From contig JAJPKF010000020.1 of the NCBI GenBank assembly GCA_021323865.1, positions 62,001-126,000 of the forward strand: a DNA stretch of 64,000 nt, written 5' to 3'. Positions 25,194 through 32,576 of the stretch are shown here, piece by piece (position 1 is the stretch's first letter; each line of letters opens with the position of its first letter). A program made the translations under genes and the position numbers. This DNA comes from Pseudomonadota bacterium (lineage in GTDB: Bacteria > Chloroflexota > UBA5177 > JAJPKF01). The notes below the pieces were generated by a model that was not told where the DNA came from, searched no databases, and saw nothing but the letters and a program-made list of their open reading frames with translations.

Positions 25194-26692
25194 CGATACA
25201 TCTGACAGCGGCCGACTATGGCGCCGTGCTGCCCATCATGATCGTTCTTGGCGGCGCGCTGTGCCTGCTGCTGACCGACGCGTTCGTGAAAGTGCACGAG
25301 ACGGAGATCGCCACCGGCATCTCGCTGGCGACGCTCTTGCTCGCCTTCGCGGCATCAGCTCATCTGTGGGCGGTCAACGCCGGTCCCGCTTTTCCCCAGG
25401 GGGCCGGGGCAATGATCACGGGGGACCGCTTTGGGCAGTTCTTCAACTTCGCCCTCCTGCTGTCCAGCGCGCTCGCGATTCTCATAGCGCCGCCATACAT
25501 CCGCACGTCTCACTTCGACGCCGGCGAGTTTCTTTCGCTCATCCTCTTCGCCACCGCCGGGATGATGTTGATGGCCGCCTCGCTGAACCTGATGGTCATC
25601 TTCTTGTCTATCGAGCTGCTTTCGCTGGCCCTCTACATCCTGTCGGGCTTCGACCGCAACCGGCCGCGCTCCCAGGAGGCGGGCTTCAAGTACTTTCTCC
25701 TCAGCTCCTTCGCCTCGGCGTTCTTGATATACGGCATGGCCCTGATCTACGGTGCGACGGGCTCGACCAACCTCATTCGCATCGTCAACGTGCTCGGTGG
25801 GCACGCCGGCACGGTTGCCAGTACGCACACGGTGCTCTCGAGCCCCTTCGTGCTCATCGGCATCGCGCTCATGGCGGTTGGATTCGCCTTCAAACTGTCA
25901 ATCGTGCCCTTCCATATGTGGACGCCCGACGTGTATCAGGGCGCGCCCACGCCGGTCACGGCCTTCATGTCCGTGGCCACTAAGGCCGCCGTCTTCCCGG
26001 CGTTCCTGCGGGTTTTCAACCTGGCCCTGGGAGCGGAGAGCCACCGCTGGTTCGGCATCCTCTGGGCCCTCGCCATCGTGACCATGATCGTCGGCAATGT
26101 GCTGGCCCTGTCTCAGTCGAGCATGAAGCGTCTGCTGGCCTACTCCGGAATCGCCCATGCCGGCTACGTTCTGGTGGCGATGTCGGCCAACAACCGTTTG
26201 GGCGCGACCGCCGTGGCCTTCTACTTCATCGTCTATGCCTTCATGAACATAGGGGCCTTCGCCCTGGTCCTGGTTCTCGAGAGCCGGGGTGAGGCCGGTG
26301 ACGAGATCGCCACCTACCGAGGCCTGTTTGCCCGAAGCCCGCTCCTCGCGGTCGCCACAGGGGTATTCATGTTCTCGCTGGCCGGGTTCCCACCCACAGC
26401 CGGTTTCTTCGCCAAGTATTACGCCTTTGCCGCGGCCGTACAGGCCGGACACACCGAGCTGGCCATCATCGGCGTGATCACCAGCGTGATCTCCCTCGGC
26501 TACTATCTGCGAGTGGTGGTCCTGATGTTCATGCAGCCCGTGGAAGCGGGAGCTGAACAGGTACGAGCCGGACCTCTCTCCGATTTCATGCTGACCGCCT
26601 CGGTCGCAGGTCTGTTCGTGGTTGGCCTTGTGCCGTGGTTCTATAACCTTGCGGTGCAGGCGGTGCAGAGCTTCTTCCACTTTACGACCTGA
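25190..26692 (+). CDS. nuoN: NADH-quinone oxidoreductase subunit N
   Basis: Antiporter-like proton-pumping subunit next to NuoK, 500 residues with about fourteen helices. Landmarks are IELLSLALYILSGFDR, FKLSIVPFHMWTPDVYQGAPTPVTAFMSVATKAA, SMKRLLAYSGIAHAGYVLVA and FSLAGFPPTAGFFAKYYAF. It closes the operon, overlapping nuoM by four bases. No hairpin terminator is evident in the 100 bases after it. Confidence 0.95.
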   Translation: MTIHLTAADYGAVLPIMIVLGGALCLLLTDAFVKVHETEIATGISLATLLLAFAASAHLWAVNAGPAFPQGAGAMITGDRFGQFFNFALLLSSALAILIAPPYIRTSHFDAGEFLSLILFATAGMMLMAASLNLMVIFLSIELLSLALYILSGFDRNRPRSQEAGFKYFLLSSFASAFLIYGMALIYGATGSTNLIRIVNVLGGHAGTVASTHTVLSSPFVLIGIALMAVGFAFKLSIVPFHMWTPDVYQGAPTPVTAFMSVATKAAVFPAFLRVFNLALGAESHRWFGILWALAIVTMIVGNVLALSQSSMKRLLAYSGIAHAGYVLVAMSANNRLGATAVAFYFIVYAFMNIGAFALVLVLESRGEAGDEIATYRGLFARSPLLAVATGVFMFSLAGFPPTAGFFAKYYAFAAAVQAGHTELAIIGVITSVISLGYYLRVVVLMFMQPVEAGAEQVRAGPLSDFMLTASVAGLFVVGLVPWFYNLAVQAVQSFFHFTT

Positions 26693-26802
26693 CCGGTTTA
26701 CGAGCTGACCGGCCATCAGCACGTCACGTAGAGGGCGGCTGGGTTCTAAAATCTGTCAGTTCGGCCGTTTGTCCCACTCCCTTTTTAGGAACATTGGCCC
26801 TC

Positions 26803-27765
26803 ATGGCTTCCCACCGTCACCATTCCCGCTTTATCGTTTCCGGCGGTACCACGCCGGATGGGCGAGAGCGTCTGAAGGCCGTCGGCCTTCGCCGGCTCCG
26901 GCCCGCCAGAATGGGCACTCTTCACGAGCGGAATGACTGGCATCATGAGCCCATGACTCCCTCGCCCTGGGATCGCGGGCGCCCCACGATCCTGCGCCGG
27001 ATTGGCCGGCCGCTGCTGCTGGCGCTGTCAGCTCTGATCCTGGGCGTCGACGCGCTGCTCATACAGCTCCCGTCGTTCGACCGACTGGACCTGCGTCTCC
27101 ACCGCTGGTATCTCCGGCTGATCGACCCCACTGCCCGCCATGATCTCGGCTACATGACCCTCAATGGCTTTGGACACCACACCAATCTGCTCGTGGCGAT
27201 CGCGCTTGGTGGGGGAATGATGGTGATGCTGGGGATCCTGCTGATGCGAGGACGGGGCTGGAGCGCCTGCGTTCTGGCGGTCGCCGTGGCGGGCGTGCTG
27301 GGCCTCGAACTACTGCTGAAGGAGCTCATCCCGCGGCCAGGCCCTGTGATCGACAACGGGAACATCGGTCTCCGGACATTTCCCAGCGGGCACACGGCGG
27401 TTGGAGTCACGCTGGTTCTGGTGGCCTGCTGGATCTTCTCTCGACCGCTGCGACCGCAGGTCCGATCTCTCCTGCTCTACGCGGGCGCCGGCATCTCCTT
27501 CCTGATCGTGCTGTCGGCCTTGACCTTTCACTTTCCCAGCGAGGTGGTCGCGGGTCTGGCGCTGTCGTGCGGCTGGCTTGCCGCACTGAGCCGGGGGGCG
27601 GCTCGACTCGTCCCGCGTGATGCGCCAGTACGCCCGGTCGGTTATGTCCGCATTCCCACCATCCCGCACCCAGCCCTCGAGCTGCCGACACTCCGGCTGA
27701 ATCCGGTTTCCGATCGGGCCGTTCAACAACGGCTTGATGGTTGGGCACGACGGAAGGCGACGTAG
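26803..27765 (+). CDS. PAP2-family membrane phosphatase
   Basis: Membrane phosphatase of the PAP2 superfamily, likely acting on lipid phosphates such as undecaprenyl pyrophosphate or phosphatidic acid; the substrate is inferred. Motif 1 is KELIPRPGP, motif 2 is FPSGHTA, and motif 3 is reduced to TFHFPSEVVAG: the His is kept, the usual Arg is absent and the Asp is replaced by Glu. About six membrane helices are visible. The start is unsure: TTG 26794, ATG 26803 or an internal ATG at 26953. The first 50 residues are polar and may not be translated. Confidence 0.8.
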   Translation: MASHRHHSRFIVSGGTTPDGRERLKAVGLRRLRPARMGTLHERNDWHHEPMTPSPWDRGRPTILRRIGRPLLLALSALILGVDALLIQLPSFDRLDLRLHRWYLRLIDPTARHDLGYMTLNGFGHHTNLLVAIALGGGMMVMLGILLMRGRGWSACVLAVAVAGVLGLELLLKELIPRPGPVIDNGNIGLRTFPSGHTAVGVTLVLVACWIFSRPLRPQVRSLLLYAGAGISFLIVLSALTFHFPSEVVAGLALSCGWLAALSRGAARLVPRDAPVRPVGYVRIPTIPHPALELPTLRLNPVSDRAVQQRLDGWARRKAT

Positions 27766-28043
27766 CGGCCGGGCGGCGATACGCGGCCCGATCCTCACAC
27801 GGCCATCGTGTAACCGGGATTCATGAACGATACCGAGTACACCAAGAAGCTCAAAGAGCCGTCGGTCTCTCGTGATCCGGCCCAAAAACAGCGGTTGGTC
27901 GTGCTCTCATCTCCTAAGGAGATCGGCCCGGCTTGGTGGGGGCATCGGCCCCCGCAACTGGTAGGTGACTGCTCCGCCTTTGCCGGACTGGACGCAGCTC
28001 TCCGATGGTCTCCAGCCGGGGACTGTTGCAATTGAGCAAGGAG
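27766..28043. other. Convergent intergenic region with several strong hairpins
   Basis: No convincing gene. The stretch holds a perfect palindrome ATCTCCTAAGGAGAT, a hairpin GGGGGC-ATCG-GCCCCC and a short GCTC-AAA-GAGC hairpin, and ends in the terminator at 28044. An open frame of 70 codons (27823-28035, plus strand) lacks a ribosome binding site and any family resemblance. A small structured RNA is possible but unproven. Confidence 0.3.
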
Positions 28044-28073
28044 AGTGAGGCGGTCCCGAGGGACCGCCTCATT
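28044..28073. terminator. Hairpin terminator between convergent genes
   Basis: TGAGGCGGTCCC (28046-28057) pairs perfectly with GGGACCGCCTCA (28060-28071). The stem extends to about 28044-28073 through weaker pairs. No clear T-run follows on either strand. It lies 10 bases after the stop of the HAF-repeat gene and would also stop reading from the plus strand. Confidence 0.65.
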
Positions 28074-28082
28074 CAAATAGTT

Positions 28083-29327
28083 CTAGCTGGAGTGCTTGGT
28101 CGCCCCAAACACCAGTCGAGGCACGGAGAGATCGGCCTGCACTCGCCAGCCGCGCGTTCCGCGGACGTGCGTAAGATGGACGACTTTGCTGTGGGCGATG
28201 CTCGTCTTGCACGAGGAGCCGGAACACGGAGTGAGCAGGTAGGCGTGGGGCCGACCGCTGGCGTCGCCGGCCGTCGCCACAATGGCTCCGCTATTGGTGA
28301 TGCCGTCGACAATGTCGAGGCTCTGACCGCTAATCTTGGGCGCGAGCGAGCTCAGATCAATCGCCTTGCCGTTCTTCCAGAGGGTGGCGGCCCGGTAGAA
28401 ACACTGGGTGCCTGACGCGCCGCCGATGAGACCCTTGTCGTTGATGGCGGTCGCCTCGGCATCGGGATGGCCCGAAAGCGGCGCCAACGTCGTGAGCTTC
28501 CCTCCGCTCCACAGGGCCCCTTCGAAGGTCGGGATACTGCCCGACACGCCACACGAGGCGTCACTGGAGTCGGCCTTTTGAGTGAGGGTGAAGCCGGCAA
28601 TCTCGCCGCCGGTGTTGATCCGGAGGCCAGAAGCCGCGTTCCCGATCTGAGGCAGGACCGACCACTTGCCCTTCGCCCAGACGGCCGCATCCTGCACATA
28701 GCCGGGGTAGCCCGAGACTGACTTACCGGAGACTGCCCAGCCCGCGACGGTTCCCGCCTTGTTGATCCCCTCGCCGGCAGTGCTCCTGCCGTTCAGTCCA
28801 CCGAGATCCTTCATCGGAGGGCTGCCACCCGACTTATAGGTGAAGCCGTGGCAGACATCGCCTCCGCAGCCGATCGACGGCTTCTGATTGACGTCTGACC
28901 AGCCGGCAATGATGCCATTTGCATTGATGCCGAGTGCGCCCGATGCCGGACCACCGAAGCCGGGAAGCTCCCCTTGAAACTGGCCGTTTGCCCAGAGAGC
29001 GGCGTGCACGAAGCCCCAGGCGTCCGGGACAATGCCGGCCACCTGATCCTTGCCATTGATCGACTCGCCCACACCGGGACCCAGGTCGGTCATCTTCTTG
29101 TTCTTCCAGATGAAGGCGTCCTCGTAACCGGCGGTGGTGATCGAGTCACCGGTGATGTGGTTGGACCCGTTGATGGCGAGGCCGAAGGCGTACCCACCGC
29201 CGAGAGAACCAAGGGAGGTGAGGTTGTACTTCTGGGTGGATGCCGCGCTGGCCCGTCCGGCCTGCCCGGATAGGCCGGCGGTAACGCAGAGGCCCGCCAC
29301 TGCCAGGGCCAGAATCGATCTACGCAT
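28083..29327 (-). CDS. Secreted HAF-repeat protein
   Basis: Exported 414-residue protein. A signal peptide (residues 1-29, ending GRASA) is followed by repeated units with the pattern of the extracellular HAF family: LGSLGGGYAFGLAINGSNHITGD, LPGFGGPASGALGINANGIIAGW, LGGLNGRSTAGEGINKAGTVAGW and others, each with a trailing A(A/F)(L/I)W segment. The fold is expected to be a beta-propeller-like array. Function is unknown in the family. An AAAGGAG lies 8 bases before the ATG. A single-gene unit between convergent and tandem neighbours. Confidence 0.8.
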   Translation of the reverse strand: MRRSILALAVAGLCVTAGLSGQAGRASAASTQKYNLTSLGSLGGGYAFGLAINGSNHITGDSITTAGYEDAFIWKNKKMTDLGPGVGESINGKDQVAGIVPDAWGFVHAALWANGQFQGELPGFGGPASGALGINANGIIAGWSDVNQKPSIGCGGDVCHGFTYKSGGSPPMKDLGGLNGRSTAGEGINKAGTVAGWAVSGKSVSGYPGYVQDAAVWAKGKWSVLPQIGNAASGLRINTGGEIAGFTLTQKADSSDASCGVSGSIPTFEGALWSGGKLTTLAPLSGHPDAEATAINDKGLIGGASGTQCFYRAATLWKNGKAIDLSSLAPKISGQSLDIVDGITNSGAIVATAGDASGRPHAYLLTPCSGSSCKTSIAHSKVVHLTHVRGTRGWRVQADLSVPRLVFGATKHSS

Positions 29328-29450
29328 CTTGTCGTCTCCTTTACTGAACTCATGTCGATGACAGCACGCATCAGGGCCGGCATCGCCACAGGTTAGCGCA
29401 TTGCCGGTGCGCAGTCAAAGAGAAGGACCCCGAAGAAGGCGACGACAAGA

Positions 29451-30095
29451 TCAGTCGTCGGTGTTTCCTGTATCCCGTCCGGCCTCGGACAGCGCGTGTC
29501 GCAGGTCCTCGACGAAGGCTTCCATTGCCACTCGACGCTCCTCATCATCGCGGCTGCGCAGGATCGACGAGGGATGCACTGTTATGGCGACCGGCGGCCG
29601 ATGTCCGTTTCGGACGACCTGCCCCCGTTCCGTCATGATCTTCACATCCCGCTCGAGCAGCGCTCGGGCCGCAGTGCCGCCCATGGCGATGACCAGCTTG
29701 GGCTCAACCGCCAGGAGCTCCGCTTGCAGCCACGGCTTACAGGCGCCGATCTCGTATTTGTTGGGAGGGCGGTGAATCCGGCGCTTCCCTCGCGCCTCCC
29801 ACTTGAAGTGTTTGACGGCGTTGGTGACGTACGCGCGATCGCGGTCGATACCGGCTCGCTCAAGCGCCTGGTCCAGGAGCCGGCCCGCGGGACCGACGAA
29901 AGGCTCGCCCTCGAGGTCCTCGCGATCTCCCGGCTGCTCTCCGACCAGCATCACCTCAGCCCGGGTCGCCCCCTCACCGAACACTGTTTGCGTCGCGTGT
30001 TTGTAGAGATCGCATCCCTGGCAGCCATGGGCGGCCGTCGAGAGCTCTTGTAGGGATGGGCGGGGTGTCGATGGCAGGTAGTCGGCGGCGGTCAT
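29451..30095 (-). CDS. udgX: UdgX-type uracil-DNA glycosylase
   Basis: DNA-repair protein of 214 residues in the iron-sulfur UDG superfamily. The N-terminal cluster ligands are CQGC; GEQPGDREDLEGEPFVGPAGRLLD is motif A; HPSSILR is near the C-terminus. The loop GKRRIHRPPN carries the KRRIH insertion that defines UdgX, whose His in mycobacterial UdgX forms a covalent bond with the abasic sugar after removing uracil. The usual type-4 Cys in VKC is replaced by His (NAVKHFKW), as in UdgX. I chose the ATG at 30095; a longer frame upstream gives non-homologous sequence overlapping the divergent gene's leader. Confidence 0.88.
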   Translation of the reverse strand: MTAADYLPSTPRPSLQELSTAAHGCQGCDLYKHATQTVFGEGATRAEVMLVGEQPGDREDLEGEPFVGPAGRLLDQALERAGIDRDRAYVTNAVKHFKWEARGKRRIHRPPNKYEIGACKPWLQAELLAVEPKLVIAMGGTAARALLERDVKIMTERGQVVRNGHRPPVAITVHPSSILRSRDDEERRVAMEAFVEDLRHALSEAGRDTGNTDD

Positions 30096-30201
30096 GGTTG
30101 GGAGGCGGCAAGGTTTGGGCCACGAACCGGCCGAGGACTCCAAAGTCTCGTCGCTAGAATCGAGCGGCTTTGCCACTGCCGACCGGACCGGGAGGAATGC
30201 C

Positions 30202-31506
30202 GTGACGGAAGAGGGCGAGAAGTTCGACGCCATCGTGGTGGGTGCGGGCCCGGCGGGGTCGGCCGCCGCATATGTGATGGCCCAGTCGGGCATGGAAGTC
30301 GTGCTCGTGGAGCGCGGCGATTATCCCGGCGCCAAGAACGTGTGGGGAGGCGTGCTGTTTCGGGAAGCCACCGCCTCGGTCTTTCCGGAGTTCTGGGAGG
30401 ATGCACCGCTCGAGCGGCCGGTCGTGGATCAGCGGCTCTGGATGCTGGGCGAGGATTCAGTGGTGCAGGCCGGATTCAAGACCGAGCGCTTTGGCAAGCC
30501 CCCCTACAACGCCTTCACGGCCTTGCGCGGCAAGCTCGACTCTTACTTCGCCAAGAAGGCGGAGGATGCGGGCGCCTATCTCCTCACGGAAACCCAGGTC
30601 ACGGAGCTGATCTTCGATCGGGGAAAGGCGGTGGGAGTCCGGACGAGCCGGGACGACGGAGACCTGTATGCCGATGTGATCCTGATGGCCGAGGGCGTCA
30701 ACTGCTTTGCCGCCGTCAAGTCCGGTCTTCGGGCCGATTACCGCATGGAGAATGCGGCACTCGCCGTGAAAGAGATCATCTCTCTTCCCGAGCAGACAAT
30801 CAACGACCGCTTCAACGTGCCTGGGGACCAGGGCGTTACGCTGCTCTGCATCGGGGAGTTTGGGCGCGGGACCATGGGCAGCGGCTTTATCTATACCAAC
30901 AAAGACACTCTCTCGGTGGGGTTCGGCGCCATCGTTCAGCACCTCTCCGACACGCAGGTTCAACCCAATGATCTCCTTGAGGAGATGAAGCGCCATCCGG
31001 CAGTTCAAGTGCTCTTGAACGGAGGTGAGACGAAGGAGTATTCCGCCCACCTCATCCCAGAAATGCGGTTTGAGTCTCTCCCGAGGCCGTATGGGGCCGG
31101 TTACATGCTCCTGGGAGACACCGCGGGGCTTGTCAACTTCATGTTCCAGGAAGGGGCAAATCTCGCCATCATGTCCGGAAAATTCGCCGGCGAGACGGCC
31201 GTCGAGGCCAAGAAGCGTGGTGACTTCTCGGCTGACTCACTGTCGATGTATCAGCGCAAGCTGGAGAACAGCTTCGTGCTGAAGGATCTCAAGAGCCTGC
31301 GCAAGATGCCCGGCTTCTTCCGGAGCCACCGGCAGTTCTTCGGCACCTACCCCCGAATGCTGAACCGGATCGCCCAAGAGGCACTGACGGTGGACGACCA
31401 GCCCAAGATGAGCAAGGGGAGAGATCTTCTGCGGGTGGCACGGGAAGAACGGGGACTGTCAGGTCTTGCCCGCGACGTGCTTGATGGGCTCCGCTCCCTT
31501 CGCTAA
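30202..31506 (+). CDS. fixC: FixC-like FAD-dependent quinone oxidoreductase
   Basis: Flavoprotein of the FixC / ETF-quinone oxidoreductase group, 434 residues. The FAD-binding GAGPAGSAAAY is at about residue 13, then ERGDYPGAKNVWGG, typical of FixC, and the second FAD region GAGYMLLGDTAGLVNFMFQEGANLAIMSG. FixC normally passes electrons from the FixAB electron-transfer flavoprotein towards quinone, together with the ferredoxin FixX. Neither fixAB nor fixX is next to it here. The start is the GTG at 30202 behind GGAGGAA. It lies 18 bases before the threonine dehydratase gene. Confidence 0.85.
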   Translation: MTEEGEKFDAIVVGAGPAGSAAAYVMAQSGMEVVLVERGDYPGAKNVWGGVLFREATASVFPEFWEDAPLERPVVDQRLWMLGEDSVVQAGFKTERFGKPPYNAFTALRGKLDSYFAKKAEDAGAYLLTETQVTELIFDRGKAVGVRTSRDDGDLYADVILMAEGVNCFAAVKSGLRADYRMENAALAVKEIISLPEQTINDRFNVPGDQGVTLLCIGEFGRGTMGSGFIYTNKDTLSVGFGAIVQHLSDTQVQPNDLLEEMKRHPAVQVLLNGGETKEYSAHLIPEMRFESLPRPYGAGYMLLGDTAGLVNFMFQEGANLAIMSGKFAGETAVEAKKRGDFSADSLSMYQRKLENSFVLKDLKSLRKMPGFFRSHRQFFGTYPRMLNRIAQEALTVDDQPKMSKGRDLLRVAREERGLSGLARDVLDGLRSLR

Positions 31507-31524
31507 CGACTCTTCGGCAACCGA

Positions 31525-32505
31525 ATGAGTCGCCAAGCTGTGGGTGCCGAAGCCATCTGCTCACTGGAAGACCTGCACGCGGCTCGGCGACGCATCGAGG
31601 GTCGGGTCCACCGCACGCCACTTCTATCGTCCGCAACCCTGTCGGCCATGACCGGGGCCACGGTGCTCTTGAAGGCGGAGAATCTGCAGAAGACCGGATC
31701 CTTCAAGGCGCGGGGCGGACTGAATGCCATCGGCCGGCTTTCAGCCGAGGAGCGGGCACGAGGGGTGATCACCGTCTCGGCCGGCAACCACGGCATTGCC
31801 CTGTCCTATGCCGGCTCAATGCTGGTCGCACCGGTGACGGTCGTGATGCCCGAGACCGCGGTGAAGAGCAAGATGGCCGCGATTGAGGCGTACGGCGGAC
31901 GGACCGTCCGCGTTGATGGCGGCCACCTCATGGAGTCCATGGAGGAGATTCGAGGCCGGGAGGGCCAGGTCTTTATTCATCCCTTCGACAATCCTGACGT
32001 GATCGCCGGACAGGGAACGGTGGGCCTGGAGCTGCTGGAAGACTGTCCCGACGTCGAGGTCGTGGTCGTGCCTGTTGGTGGAGGCGGACTGATTTCCGGC
32101 GTGGCGACGGCGATAAAGCTTCAGCAACCGCACATTGCCGTGATCGGCGTTGAACCGGAAGGCTCAACGGCGGTGAGTCAAAGCCTTGCCGCGGGTAAAC
32201 CCGTTTGGCTAAAGCAGTTCCAGACCGTCGCAGATGGCCTGAACGCACCCTGGGGTGGACCAAATAGCCTCTCCATCGTGCAGGGCCGGGTGGACCGCGT
32301 CCTTACGGTGACTGACGACGAAATACTGCTGGCGCTCCGGATCATCCTGGAGCGAACCAAGTTGCTGGTGGAACCGGCTGGGGCCGCCGCCGTGGCAGCC
32401 CTACTGACCGGTCGGGTCCACGAGGCGGAGGGGCGGACCGCGATCGCCGTCTTGTCCGGAGGGAATGTGGATCTCTCTCGGTTGTCCGATATCCTCTCGG
32501 AATAG
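31525..32505 (+). CDS. Threonine/serine dehydratase, PLP-dependent
   Basis: Pyridoxal-phosphate enzyme of fold type II, 326 residues, deaminating threonine to 2-oxobutyrate (or serine to pyruvate). The PLP lysine is in KTGSFKARGG, the phosphate-binding loop is VGGGGL, and SAGNHG is the expected substrate loop. There is no C-terminal ACT regulatory domain, so it resembles the short catabolic TdcB type or serine racemase, not the regulated biosynthetic IlvA. The ATG start is 18 bases after fixC, so the two are probably co-transcribed. A strong terminator follows. Confidence 0.9.
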   Translation: MSRQAVGAEAICSLEDLHAARRRIEGRVHRTPLLSSATLSAMTGATVLLKAENLQKTGSFKARGGLNAIGRLSAEERARGVITVSAGNHGIALSYAGSMLVAPVTVVMPETAVKSKMAAIEAYGGRTVRVDGGHLMESMEEIRGREGQVFIHPFDNPDVIAGQGTVGLELLEDCPDVEVVVVPVGGGGLISGVATAIKLQQPHIAVIGVEPEGSTAVSQSLAAGKPVWLKQFQTVADGLNAPWGGPNSLSIVQGRVDRVLTVTDDEILLALRIILERTKLLVEPAGAAAVAALLTGRVHEAEGRTAIAVLSGGNVDLSRLSDILSE

Positions 32506-32507
32506 AG

Positions 32508-32541
32508 AAGGGGGGAGGCGCCGCTCCGCGCCTCCCCCCTT
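32508..32541. terminator. Strong 13-bp hairpin terminator
   Basis: AAGGGGGGAGGCG (32508-32520) pairs perfectly with CGCCTCCCCCCTT (32529-32541) around an 8-base loop. It lies just after the dehydratase stop and 36 bases beyond the stop of the convergent secreted-protein gene, so it likely serves both directions. Confidence 0.8.
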
Positions 32542-32576
32542 CGGCAACCACGCCCAGCGCGGCTTGCCGGATGTCC

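Noticed and set aside
27945-27975. Resemblance of CCCCCGCAACTGG to the conserved core of a cobalamin riboswitch
   Set aside because: The other conserved blocks of the B12 aptamer (GCCACTG, the GGGAA block and the ordered stems) are not found, and no gene lies downstream on that strand before a terminator.
27823-28035. 70-codon open frame on the plus strand
   Set aside because: No ribosome binding site, no recognisable domain, and it overlaps strong hairpins in a convergent intergenic region.
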